From Lachnospiraceae bacterium (GTDB lineage: Bacteria > Bacillota > Clostridia > Lachnospirales > Lachnospiraceae), in NCBI GenBank assembly GCA_014804365.1, contig JAAUZX010000023.1:1-37196 (forward strand): a stretch of DNA of 37,196 nt, read 5' to 3'. Shown here in pieces: positions 7,709 through 15,276 of the stretch. The stretch's first letter is position 1. Each line of letters begins with the position of its first letter. The notes under the pieces are model-generated. The model saw only the letters and a list, made by a program, of their open reading frames with translations, ran no database searches and was not told where the DNA came from. Position numbers and translations under genes: made by a program.

Positions 7709-7804
7709 ATGTTTAACAGAAAACAAAGGAAGATTATATCTTCGATCATCATTATAATTGTCGTGTTGGCAATGATTATTCCGATGATTTTTTCTGCGGT
7801 ATAA
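7709..7804 (+). CDS. 31-residue single-span membrane peptide
   Basis: A short ORF encodes MFNRKQRKIISS followed by an uninterrupted hydrophobic stretch rich in Ile and Val and a PMIFSAV end. The basic N terminus plus one span predicts an N-in membrane peptide. A GGGGAGG ribosome-binding site sits about 8 nt before the ATG. It is divergent from the anchored protein at 7671 with 37 bp between starts, and it is 59 bp upstream of the VanW gene on the same strand. It is likely real and usually missed by annotation. No function is assigned. Confidence 0.6.
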   Translation: MFNRKQRKIISSIIIIIVVLAMIIPMIFSAV

Positions 7805-7863
7805 ATTATACCACTAATTTTATGTTTGAGCAATTTTACATGTGAGAAAGGTTTGGTTATTTC

Positions 7864-9360
7864 ATGAAAAGACTGTCCATGGCGGGTTTGTTGATGATAG
7901 CAGCGATGACGGTTTCTACGTTGCCGGTCAATGCCCGGGAAGACAAATTTGAATCAGGAATTTATGTGGATGATATGAATCTGTCTGGTATGACGCTGCA
8001 GGAAGCGGAAGATCAGATAGAAACGTATGTTAATTCTTTCGGCGAGGCGGAGATCACGATGAATGCAGTTGAAGGCGGCACCATCGTTACGACGGCTTCC
8101 GAGCTGGGACTCAAATGGGGTAATGAAGCAATCCTTAAGGAAGCGGCGAACTTCGGCCGGGACGGTGATATTCTGCGCTGCTATAAAGAATTGAAGGATT
8201 TGGAATACCAGAATAAAGTATATCATGTAAAATTTGATTTTGATAAAAATAAAATCAGGACATTAATCGAAGAGAATGCTACACAGTACAACAGGGAAGC
8301 AGTCAATGCGACACTGACTAAGACGGAAGAGGGGTTCGATATTACCGAGGGCCAGTCCGGTGTCATGGTGGATACCGCGGCATCTGTGGATACGGTATAT
8401 GATTATCTCACAAACGATTGGGAAGGTACAAGCTGCGAGATCGACCTGGTGATTACCGTGGAAGAGCCTAAGGGGAATGCTGAGGACCTTGCAAAGGTCA
8501 GAGATGTACTCGGAACTTTTACCACCAGTTATTCCACTTCCGGCGGATCGAGAAGCGCAAATGTAGCCAATGGCTGCAATCTGATCAACGGTACGACTAT
8601 GTTTCCGGGCGACGAGTTTTCCGCTTATGAGGCGGTGTCTCCTTTTACCGAGGCAAATGGATATTATATGGCCGGTTCTTATTTGAACGGGCAGGTGGTA
8701 GACAGTCTCGGCGGAGGAATCTGTCAGGTGTCCACGACGCTGTATAATGCTGTTTTATTGTCGGAATTGGAAGTGACAGAGCGTTACAATCACTCCATGA
8801 TCGTTACCTACGTGGACCCTTCAGCGGATGCTGCGATTGCAGAATCTTCCGGTAAAGATTTTAAATTTAAAAACAACTTGGACTATCCTATTTATATAGA
8901 AGGTGTTACTACGCCGGACAAACAGATCACTTTTACGATCTATGGTGTGGAGACGAGAGACAGCAATCGTGAAGTCATCTACGAAAGTGTCGTTCTGGAG
9001 CGTACCGTACCGGATACGGAGGTTATCTATACAAATGAATCTCTGCCTGTAGGATATTGCTCTGTGCAGTCGGCGCACATAGGATATAAGGCGCAGTTAT
9101 GGAAAGTAGTGCGTGAGAACGGTGTTGAGGTCAGCAGGGAGCAGGTCAACAGCAGCTCCTATATGAAAGCACCCAGAAGTGCGACGGTTGGTGTTGCTTC
9201 ACCTGATGAAGGGGCGCGTAATGCCATCATGGCTGCGGTAGCAACTAACAGTATAGATGAAGTGAAAGCAGTGGCGGGTGCATATAAGGCCGCAGCGGAT
9301 GCGGCAGCGGCTCAGGCGGCGGCAGACGCAGCAGCACAGGAGGCACCACCGGCACAGTAG
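7864..9360 (+). CDS. VanW family secreted protein with N-terminal peptidoglycan-binding-like domain
   Basis: The 498-residue protein begins with a Sec signal peptide ending near LPVNA (residue 24). Residues 30-200 match the pattern of the repeated domain found before VanW (GIYVDDMNLSGMTLQEAEDQ). The VanW domain covers about 213-345, with NGCNLINGTTMFPGDEFSAY and LGGGICQVSTTLYNAVLLSE. A beta-rich part follows, and then an Ala-rich low-complexity tail of about 35 residues. The protein probably acts outside the membrane on the cell wall or spore coat. VanW was first noted beside vancomycin-resistance genes, but its biochemical role is not established. No dedicated resistance genes are nearby. 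The AIR-synthase-like gene starts 37 bp downstream. Confidence 0.88.
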   Translation: MKRLSMAGLLMIAAMTVSTLPVNAREDKFESGIYVDDMNLSGMTLQEAEDQIETYVNSFGEAEITMNAVEGGTIVTTASELGLKWGNEAILKEAANFGRDGDILRCYKELKDLEYQNKVYHVKFDFDKNKIRTLIEENATQYNREAVNATLTKTEEGFDITEGQSGVMVDTAASVDTVYDYLTNDWEGTSCEIDLVITVEEPKGNAEDLAKVRDVLGTFTTSYSTSGGSRSANVANGCNLINGTTMFPGDEFSAYEAVSPFTEANGYYMAGSYLNGQVVDSLGGGICQVSTTLYNAVLLSELEVTERYNHSMIVTYVDPSADAAIAESSGKDFKFKNNLDYPIYIEGVTTPDKQITFTIYGVETRDSNREVIYESVVLERTVPDTEVIYTNESLPVGYCSVQSAHIGYKAQLWKVVRENGVEVSREQVNSSSYMKAPRSATVGVASPDEGARNAIMAAVATNSIDEVKAVAGAYKAAADAAAAQAAADAAAQEAPPAQ

Positions 9361-9397
9361 ATCAGACCCATCACAATCAGATGTTAGGCACATAGTC

Positions 9398-10384
9398 ATG
9401 AGAAGAGGAAAAATATCGGAGAGCGTGCTGAAACGTTCCGTATTGAAAAAGATCAAAACACATAGGGAAGAAGTAATAAATGGCGCAGGTGTAGGGACAG
9501 ACTGCGCTGTTTTATCGTTGCGGGAAGAGTATGAGACTATGCTTGCGACTACGCCAGTGTCGGCGCCGGTCGAAGATCTTAGCACCTATGCTATATCCAT
9601 GGCGTTAAATAATGTGGCCGTGTCAGGGGCGGAGCCGATTGGCGTGTTGCTTACGATTCTGCTGCCGGAAGAGACTGCGGAGTGCGACTTGCAGAAACTG
9701 ATGGAGAGGGCCGAAACCGTCTGCAGTGTGTGCGGCACAGAGATCATCGGCGGACATACGGAGGTGACTCCGGTCGTGCGTCGGCCGGTCATGGTAGTGA
9801 CCGGAGTGGGAAAACGGCATACTTCGCAGGCGAATCTGTTGCCGGGAGTCGACCCCGGTCAGGATATTGTGGTGAGTAAATGGATCGGTCTGGAAGGAAC
9901 GATACGGCTGGCAAAGGAACATGGGGAAGAACTGTGCGCGAGATATCCGGCGCGCATGATCGAGGAAGCGGCCGCCTTTGACAAATATCTGTCCATCATA
10001 CCGGAGGCCGCCACCGCCGTGAAGTCCGGCGTTTGCGGAATGCACGATGTATCCCGAGGCGGTATATTCGGTGCCTTGTGGGAGATGGCGCAGCGGGCAG
10101 GCGTTGGACTGGAAATAGATTTGAAGAGGATACCGGTGAAGCAGGAAACGATAGAGATATGTGAATTTTACGGTTTGAATCCCTACGAGCTGTTATCGGG
10201 CGGGAGCCTGATCATGACGGCAAAGGATGGCTCAGCGCTTGTGAAGGCGCTGTCCGAAAAGGGTATTCCGGCAGTGGTCGTGGGAAGAACGACGGATGGC
10301 AATGACCGCGTGATCTTTAACGAAGAGGAAAAACGCTATCTGGATAAACCGAAAGAGGATCAAATCTATATGGTACATTGGTAA
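9398..10384 (+). CDS. AIR synthase-related (PurM/HypE-like) protein
   Basis: The 328-residue ATP-binding fold has GAGVGTDCAVLSL, the dimer/ATP stretch DLSTYAISMALNNVAVSGAE, GGHTEVTP, and HDVSRGGIFGALWEMAQRAG in its C-terminal domain. These match the PurM/HypE/ThiL/SelD superfamily. It lacks purine or hydrogenase neighbours, so the reaction is unknown. The frame is open from 9278, but the first 40 codons overlap the VanW end and give Arg/His-rich nonsense, so ATG 9398 is used. Its last codon and stop come from an inserted 55-nt repeat: before insertion it would have ended one residue earlier at TGA. Confidence 0.8.
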   Translation: MRRGKISESVLKRSVLKKIKTHREEVINGAGVGTDCAVLSLREEYETMLATTPVSAPVEDLSTYAISMALNNVAVSGAEPIGVLLTILLPEETAECDLQKLMERAETVCSVCGTEIIGGHTEVTPVVRRPVMVVTGVGKRHTSQANLLPGVDPGQDIVVSKWIGLEGTIRLAKEHGEELCARYPARMIEEAAAFDKYLSIIPEAATAVKSGVCGMHDVSRGGIFGALWEMAQRAGVGLEIDLKRIPVKQETIEICEFYGLNPYELLSGGSLIMTAKDGSALVKALSEKGIPAVVVGRTTDGNDRVIFNEEEKRYLDKPKEDQIYMVHW

Positions 10385-10443
10385 CTGTTCAGAAGGTGCT
10401 ACGTAACTGTGAAGAACAGGGTTCTGAACAGTTACGTAGATTG
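10373..10443. mobile_element. 55-nt palindromic MITE, copy 1, with 8-bp target duplication
   Basis: The element spans 10381-10435. It starts GTAACTGTTCAGAA and ends TTCTGAACAGTTAC, perfect inverted ends. GTACATTG (10373-10380) and GTAGATTG (10436-10443) flank it, an 8-bp target duplication with one difference. It matches copy 2 at 52 of 55 positions. Terminal GTAA and 8-bp duplications are features of the IS66 family. The right 33 nt also fold alone into a GTAACTGT/ACAGTTAC hairpin. Confidence 0.8.
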
Positions 10444-10480
10444 AAATTTATAATGGGAATATAAGGAGGATATAATCAAA

Positions 10481-10963
10481 ATGAGAGAAGAATTATTAGC
10501 GATCGTGGAGAGGAACAGCCGCATTGATTTAAAAGAGCTGGCAGTTATATTAGGCGTAGAGGAGATTGATGTAGTCAATGAGTTGGCAGCATTGGAAGCA
10601 GAGGGTATTATCTGCGGCTACCATACGATGATTGACTGGGAGAAGACCTCCATCGAGAAAGTTTCCGCATTGATCGAGGTGCGGGTGACACCGCAGCGCG
10701 GACAGGGCTTTGACAATATTGCCGAGCGGATCTATAAATATCCGGAAGTAACTTCCGTATATCTTATTTCCGGCGGTTATGATTTGTTGGTTACATTAGA
10801 AGGCAAATCCTTAAAAGAAATCTCGGGCTTTGTGTCTGACAAGTTATCGACGCTGGAATCCGTCCTGAGCACGGCGACCCATTTTATATTAAAAAAATAT
10901 AAGGATCATGGCACAATTTTGGCTAAGAAGTATGAAGATACAAGAGAGAAGGTGACACCGTGA
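10481..10963 (+). CDS. Lrp/AsnC-family transcriptional regulator
   Basis: This is a 160-residue cytoplasmic regulator. Residues 1-50 form the winged HTH (IDLKELAVILGVEEIDVVNE, then LEAEGIICGYHTMIDW). Residues 60-150 form the RAM/effector domain (VSALIEVRVTP, then GYDLLVTLEG). A strong AAGGAGG site lies 11 nt before the start. Its TGA overlaps the GTG start of the aminotransferase in a GTGA unit, so translation is coupled and the regulator probably senses an amino acid related to that enzyme. The effector cannot be read from the sequence. Confidence 0.92.
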   Translation: MREELLAIVERNSRIDLKELAVILGVEEIDVVNELAALEAEGIICGYHTMIDWEKTSIEKVSALIEVRVTPQRGQGFDNIAERIYKYPEVTSVYLISGGYDLLVTLEGKSLKEISGFVSDKLSTLESVLSTATHFILKKYKDHGTILAKKYEDTREKVTP

Positions 10964-12132
10964 GAAATATGTTATCAGATAAAGCAGTAGCGCTGAAACC
11001 TTCCGGTATCCGAAAATTTTTTGACATTGTGAGCGAGATGGACGATGCGATCTCCCTCGGAGTAGGTGAACCGGATTTTGACACCCCATGGCATATCAGA
11101 GATGAAGGCATCTATTCGCTGGAAAAAGGGCGTACTTTCTACACTTCCAATGCAGGACTGAAGGAATTGAAAGAAGAGATCTGTCATTATACCAAGAGGA
11201 AACAAGGTGTTACATATGACCCGGCGCACGAGGTTCTGGTTACCGTGGGAGGCTCCGAGGCGATCGATATCGGCCTGCGTGCGGTTGTCAATCCCGGCGA
11301 CGAGGTATTGATTCCGCAGCCCAGCTTCGTATCCTATGAGCCGTGTGCGATTATGGCGGGTGCCGTGCCGGTCATTATTGAGTTGAAGGCGGAGAATGAA
11401 TTCCGTCTGACAGCGCAGGAACTGGAAAGTGCCATCACCGATAAGACGAAGATGTTGGTACTTCCTTTCCCGAACAATCCCACCGGCGCTATTATGGAGC
11501 GGGAAGATCTGGAAGCCATTGCGGAGGTGATCCGGAAACATGACATACTTGTCATGTCTGATGAGATCTATGCGGAGCTGACTTATAAAGAGAAACATGT
11601 ATCCATTATAGAGATTGAAGGTATGCGGGAGAGAACGATCCTGATCAACGGTTTTTCCAAGGCATTCGCTATGACCGGGTGGAGACTGGGTTATGCCTGT
11701 GGACCGAGGGAGATCATCGAGCAGATGGTGAAGCTTCATCAGTTTGCGATCATGTGTGCACCCACCACAAGTCAGTATGCCGCGGTGGAAGCGCTTCGAA
11801 ACGGAGAGGACGATGTGCAGGAAATGCGCACGGCTTATAACCAGAGAAGGCGCTATTTAATGAATGCCTTTCGCGAGATGAAGCTGGAATGCTTCGAGCC
11901 CTTCGGTGCTTTCTATGTGTTCCCATGCATTAAGGAATTCGGCATGACCAGCGAAGAATTTGCCAACAGATTTCTGACAGAAGAGAAGGTTGCCGTTGTA
12001 CCCGGCACGGCATTCGGTGACTGCGGGGAGGGGTATCTGCGGATATCCTATGCGTATTCGCTGGATAATCTCAAGCTGGCCATTGGGAAATTGGCGGATT
12101 TTGTACAGAGACTGCGAAGCGAATCTAAATAG
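10960..12132 (+). CDS. PLP-dependent aminotransferase, class I/II
   Basis: This 390-residue fold-type I enzyme transfers amino groups with pyridoxal phosphate. LPFPNNPTGAIM holds the substrate/PLP Asn, MSDEIYAELTY the PLP-binding Asp and Tyr, and INGFSKAFAMTGWRLGYACG the Schiff-base Lys. The C-terminal YLRISYAYS holds the carboxylate-binding Arg. It is closest in pattern to the aspartate/aromatic aminotransferases of Gram-positives; exact specificity is open. A GTG start at 10960 is preferred over ATG 10969 because AAGG lies 7 nt before the GTG. It forms a tight pair with the upstream Lrp gene and is followed 21 bp later by trmL. Confidence 0.92.
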   Translation: MRNMLSDKAVALKPSGIRKFFDIVSEMDDAISLGVGEPDFDTPWHIRDEGIYSLEKGRTFYTSNAGLKELKEEICHYTKRKQGVTYDPAHEVLVTVGGSEAIDIGLRAVVNPGDEVLIPQPSFVSYEPCAIMAGAVPVIIELKAENEFRLTAQELESAITDKTKMLVLPFPNNPTGAIMEREDLEAIAEVIRKHDILVMSDEIYAELTYKEKHVSIIEIEGMRERTILINGFSKAFAMTGWRLGYACGPREIIEQMVKLHQFAIMCAPTTSQYAAVEALRNGEDDVQEMRTAYNQRRRYLMNAFREMKLECFEPFGAFYVFPCIKEFGMTSEEFANRFLTEEKVAVVPGTAFGDCGEGYLRISYAYSLDNLKLAIGKLADFVQRLRSESK

Positions 12133-12153
12133 ATATTTGATGGAGAGAATATC

Positions 12154-12675
12154 ATGCATATTATACTGCATCAGCCTGAAATCCCGGCTAATACCGGCAA
12201 TATCGGTCGTACCTGTGTTGCCACAGGTACGAGCCTTCACTTGATCGAGCCGCTGGGTTTCCGCCTGGATGAGAAATCAATTAAACGATCAGGTATGGAT
12301 TATTGGGAGCATTTGGATGTTACCAGATACATGAATTATCAGGAATTTCGGGAGAACCACCCGGAGGCTAAAATATGGATGGCAACCACGAAAGCGAAGC
12401 GCGTCTATACAGATGTAGCATTTGATCCGGATGACTATATTATGTTCGGTAAGGAGAGCGGCGGCATCCCGGAGGAGATTCTGGTAGAAAATGAAGAGAC
12501 CTGTATCCGCATTCCTATGTTGGAGCAGATCAGGTCTCTAAACCTGTCTAATTCTGTGGCGATCGTGCTGTATGAAGCGCTTCGTCAGAATCAGTTCGAC
12601 GGTATGCTAAAGGCAGGGGAGCTGCACCGCCTGCACTGGAAAAACGAAGAAACAGACATGAGTTACAGGGAGTGA
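12154..12675 (+). CDS. trmL: tRNA (cytidine/uridine-34-2'-O)-methyltransferase
   Basis: This SPOUT-class enzyme (173 residues) methylates the ribose of the wobble base of certain leucine tRNAs using S-adenosylmethionine. Diagnostic stretches are the N-terminal ILHQPEIPANTGNIGRTCVA, LGFRLDEKSIKRSGMDYWEH, the knot residues MFGKESGGIPEEIL, and RIPMLEQIRSLNLSNSVAIV, which forms the trefoil-knot cofactor pocket. Length fits the family. GGAGAG precedes the ATG. It is probably co-transcribed with the aminotransferase. The converging histidine kinase gene ends 22 bp downstream. Confidence 0.95.
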   Translation: MHIILHQPEIPANTGNIGRTCVATGTSLHLIEPLGFRLDEKSIKRSGMDYWEHLDVTRYMNYQEFRENHPEAKIWMATTKAKRVYTDVAFDPDDYIMFGKESGGIPEEILVENEETCIRIPMLEQIRSLNLSNSVAIVLYEALRQNQFDGMLKAGELHRLHWKNEETDMSYRE

Positions 12676-12697
12676 ACTTAACATACTGTCATTGTGG

Positions 12698-14122
12698 TCA
12701 GTCATCGTCCTCCACGTCTGATTTTGACAGGGAGAAGATAAACTCGGTTCCTACGCCCTCGGTGCTGATTACGTTGATATTTTCCTCGTGGGAGCGGATG
12801 ATCTCTTTCGTGATGGATAATCCCAGTCCGGTGCCCTTTTTATCTTTACCGCGGGAGAGATCGGATTTATAGAATCTGTCCCAGATCAGCTTCAGATCGT
12901 CCTTCGGAATACCGATACCGGAATCCTTGACGCTGACGAATACCTTGTTGTGCTTCTCTGTCGTTTCTATCTTGATCACGGAATCGTGATGACTGAACTT
13001 GATGGCGTTATCTAACAGGTTGTAGAGTACCTGCTGAATCTTATCCACATCGGCCACCACATACATCTCATCGCCTGTCAGTACCAGTTCGATGGCGATC
13101 GTCTTGGCGCGGCACGTGCCTTCGAAAGAAGCCGCTACGTTGCGGATCGTCCTGTTAATATCGAAATCAACTTTATTCAGCATGATCCCTTTTGTATTCA
13201 GATTATTAAGTGTCAGAAGGCTGTTGGTCAGTTTCCGCAGACGTTCTGTTTCGTTTAAAAGGATCGTAAGATATTTCTCGTGCATTTCCGGTGGGATCGT
13301 GCCGTCGATCATCGCCTCCAGATACCCCTTGATGGAAGTCAGCGGGGAACGGAAATCGTGGGAAACATTGGCAACGAACTTTTTCTGGTCGTCCTCGGAG
13401 CGGGCGATTTCACTGGCCATATAGGACAGCGTTGCTGCCAGATAACCCATCTCATCTTCGCTTTCTACACTAAATTCATAATGCATATTGCCGCTGGCAT
13501 ACTGCTCCGTTGCTTCCGTGATCTTACGAAGCGGAATGTAGACGATTTCCGTGAAGAAGATCAGGATAATAAGTGATAATAGAAACAAAATGACCAGCAT
13601 GATATAGGAGATCGTAAGCAAGTTATCGGCCTCTTTAAGAATACCTGATATGGAACCGTGAATCACCACATATCCTTTGACCTTATAGTCGGAGGTGATG
13701 GGCGCGAACACACTCAGCATATCTTCGTCAAAGGTATTAAAAAAGTTGCCGATTGTATAGTAGGAGCCTGCCGTAACGGTGGGATCAAAGTTTTCAATCA
13801 CGATCTCATTTTCCACATCCAGAGGAGCGGAAGAGTCTAAGATCAGACGACCGGATGGATTGATGATCCATAACGTAGCGTTTAGGTAGGTGTCCAATGC
13901 GTCCAACTGTGATTTGACGACTTCAAGAGATACTTCATTATTGTACAGTCCGCTTGCATAGGTGTTGGCGATCAGTGTTGCCTCCCGGTAGAGAGAGTCT
14001 GCCTGCTGCTTCTTCAGATGATCCATAGTCATATTGGAAACAAAGGTTGCCACAACTACGAAACCAAACCAACCAAAAATGATGTAGGCAAGTATAAATT
14101 TGAGATATAACGTTTTCCTCAT
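12698..14122 (-). CDS. Sensor histidine kinase with HAMP domain
   Basis: This 474-residue membrane kinase pairs with the adjacent OmpR-type regulator. Span 1 is LYLKFILAYIIFGWFGFVVV (about residues 5-30). An extracellular sensor region of about 135 residues follows, then span 2 (ISYIMLVILFLLSLIILIFF), and a HAMP linker. The HisKA box is FVANVSHDFRSPLTSIKGYL, with the phospho-accepting His near residue 254. The ATPase has LLDNAIKFS (N box), VKDSGIGIPKDDL (G1) and GTGLGLSITKEII (G2). The frame runs open to 14275, but that part overlaps the intergenic hairpins, so MRKTLYLKF at 14122 is the start. The signal is unknown; the layout is WalK/PhoR-like. Confidence 0.93.
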   Translation of the reverse strand: MRKTLYLKFILAYIIFGWFGFVVVATFVSNMTMDHLKKQQADSLYREATLIANTYASGLYNNEVSLEVVKSQLDALDTYLNATLWIINPSGRLILDSSAPLDVENEIVIENFDPTVTAGSYYTIGNFFNTFDEDMLSVFAPITSDYKVKGYVVIHGSISGILKEADNLLTISYIMLVILFLLSLIILIFFTEIVYIPLRKITEATEQYASGNMHYEFSVESEDEMGYLAATLSYMASEIARSEDDQKKFVANVSHDFRSPLTSIKGYLEAMIDGTIPPEMHEKYLTILLNETERLRKLTNSLLTLNNLNTKGIMLNKVDFDINRTIRNVAASFEGTCRAKTIAIELVLTGDEMYVVADVDKIQQVLYNLLDNAIKFSHHDSVIKIETTEKHNKVFVSVKDSGIGIPKDDLKLIWDRFYKSDLSRGKDKKGTGLGLSITKEIIRSHEENINVISTEGVGTEFIFSLSKSDVEDDD

Positions 14123-14143
14123 ATGATATTTCCCGTTCTTTCG

Positions 14144-14213
14144 AGTTTGCGAAGCAAATCTCGCGAACGAGCTTGCTCGTTTTGTTAATTTCCATAGGAA
14201 ATTACATTTCCTA
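14144..14213 (-). promoter_or_regulatory. Tandem hairpins between response regulator and kinase genes
   Basis: Read in the operon direction, TAGGAAAT/ATTTCCTA forms a hairpin that includes the regulator stop codon. The same ATTTCC can instead pair with the following GGAAAT (AATTTCC-TAT-GGAAATT). Two further hairpins follow, AACGAG/CTCGTT and GAG-A-TTTGC/GCAAA-CTC. The kinase ATG follows about 20 nt later with a weak ribosome-binding site. This may tune the regulator-to-kinase ratio by mRNA processing, translation or attenuation. Confidence 0.55.
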
Positions 14214-14909
14214 CCTGGATTCAAATTTGTAGCCAATACCCCAGATTGTGGCGATACGCCACCTTTCGTGGTCATTGATCTTCTCGCGGAGACGCTTAAT
14301 ATGTACGTCTACGGTGCGCGTGTCGCCGATATACTCATAACCCCAGATCTGATCCAGAAGCTGCTCTCTCGTAAATACATGATTCGGCGAGGAAGCCAGA
14401 AAATATAACAGCTCCAGTTCTTTGGGCGGCATCTCAATTGTTTTACCCATATAGACAACGGAATAGTTTGTCTGGTTAATGACAAGATCGGGATATTCCA
14501 CGCTCTTTATGTCGGAAGCTTTCGGTTCCGCAGCGGCAGGCTTGTACCGGCGAAGAACGGCTTTGACTCTGGCAACCAGTTCTTTGGAGTCAAAGGGCTT
14601 CTCCATGTAATCGTCCGCGCCCAATTCCAGACCAAGCACTTTATCAAAGACTTCGCCTTTGGCGGACAGCATAATGATGGGCAGTGTGGATTTGGAACGA
14701 ATCTCACGGCAGACCTGATAACCGTCGATGCCGGGAAGCATCAGATCAAGAAGCATCAGATTCGGCTCGAAGCTGTCCACTGCGGTGAGTGCCGATTCGC
14801 CGTCGTTGACAATCATCGTCTCGAAACACTCCTTCGTCAGATAGAGGGAGATTAACTCCGCGATATTGTTGTCGTCGTCTACAATTAAAATTTTCTGTTT
14901 GTTTACCAT
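14211..14909 (-). CDS. OmpR/PhoB-family response regulator
   Basis: This 232-residue protein has a receiver domain (residues 4-118): KILIVDDDNN with the acidic pocket, NLMLLDLMLPGIDGYQ with the phospho-accepting Asp, IIMLSAKG, and DDYMEKPFDSKEL with the conserved Lys. A winged-helix DNA-binding domain follows (about 135-230: PPKELELLYFLASSPNHVFT, then GDTRTVDVHIKRLREKI). It pairs with the kinase 88 bp downstream. ATG 14909 has no good ribosome-binding site. A TTG at 14939 is an alternative start. An 11-codon ORF with a good site ends 2 nt before 14909 and may couple translation. Confidence 0.93.
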   Translation of the reverse strand: MVNKQKILIVDDDNNIAELISLYLTKECFETMIVNDGESALTAVDSFEPNLMLLDLMLPGIDGYQVCREIRSKSTLPIIMLSAKGEVFDKVLGLELGADDYMEKPFDSKELVARVKAVLRRYKPAAAEPKASDIKSVEYPDLVINQTNYSVVYMGKTIEMPPKELELLYFLASSPNHVFTREQLLDQIWGYEYIGDTRTVDVHIKRLREKINDHERWRIATIWGIGYKFESR

Positions 14910-14911
14910 AT

Positions 14912-14947
14912 TTACTTTGTATGATGTCTGCAGGAGCAATACATCAT
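14912..14947 (-). CDS. Possible 11-residue leader peptide
   Basis: ATG at 14947 follows an AAAGGAAAC site and opens MMYCSCRHHTK, which stops (TAA) 2 nt before the response-regulator ATG. Because that ATG lacks its own ribosome-binding site, ribosomes finishing this short ORF could re-start there. The clustering of Cys and His is unusual, but whether it senses anything is speculation. Confidence 0.35.
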   Translation of the reverse strand: MMYCSCRHHTK

Positions 14948-15072
14948 GTTTCCTTTCTTTTTATTGTATAGGAAATTCTGCGGTATATATAAAATTATAT
15001 GCGCTGGGATGTCCAAACGTCAACTCCAACAGTTCTATCGCTATATTTTTAATGCTTGTAAGTAGACATACA

Positions 15073-15120
15073 TAGAAAAACCACCCCTAAACCTTGACCG
15101 GTAGCGGGGTGGTTTTTCTA
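15073..15120. terminator. Strong bidirectional intrinsic terminator
   Basis: A 15-bp perfect stem (15073-15087 with 15106-15120) has CCACCCC/GGGGTGG at its core and A/T-tracts at its base, so it works on both strands. The 18-nt loop carries GGTCAA on the reverse strand. It lies 157 bp beyond the stop of the AraC/GyrI gene and 126 bp before the two-component operon leader. Confidence 0.85.
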
Positions 15121-15199
15121 CTCTATACATTTGGTCAACCCACCTTGTGGGCTGCTGTTCCTTTTATGGGTATAATATAGCATACAGCTGTTTTTTCAA
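15121..15199 (-). promoter_or_regulatory. Candidate promoter and structured leader before the terminator
   Basis: On the reverse strand TTGAAA (15194-15199), a 16-nt spacer and TATTAT (15172-15177) make a fair sigma-A promoter. Its transcript would contain the hairpin CCCAC-AAG-GTGGG and then TTGACC, which is complementary to GGTCAA in the terminator loop downstream. This is compatible with a short terminated RNA or an attenuator before the two-component genes. No known riboswitch class was recognised. Confidence 0.35.
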
Positions 15200-15276
15200 G
15201 AGCTGAAACGCAGATCGCCTTGTTTTTATAATGCATTTATAAAATTGTGCCCTATAGTGTCATGAAATTGTCAGCG

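Noticed and set aside
7672..7833. N-terminal extension of the membrane-anchored protein
   Set aside because: It covers the divergent 31-residue gene, while a good ribosome-binding site supports the start at 7671.
7864..9360. VanW as evidence of vancomycin resistance
   Set aside because: VanW-domain proteins are common in Firmicutes chromosomes, and no vanH/A/X-type genes are nearby.
10975..11739. 254-codon reverse frame inside the aminotransferase
   Set aside because: Shadow of a well-conserved PLP enzyme; no family-like motifs.
14123..14275. N-terminal extension of the histidine kinase
   Set aside because: Runs through the intergenic hairpins and into the regulator gene; the first span starts right after ATG 14122.
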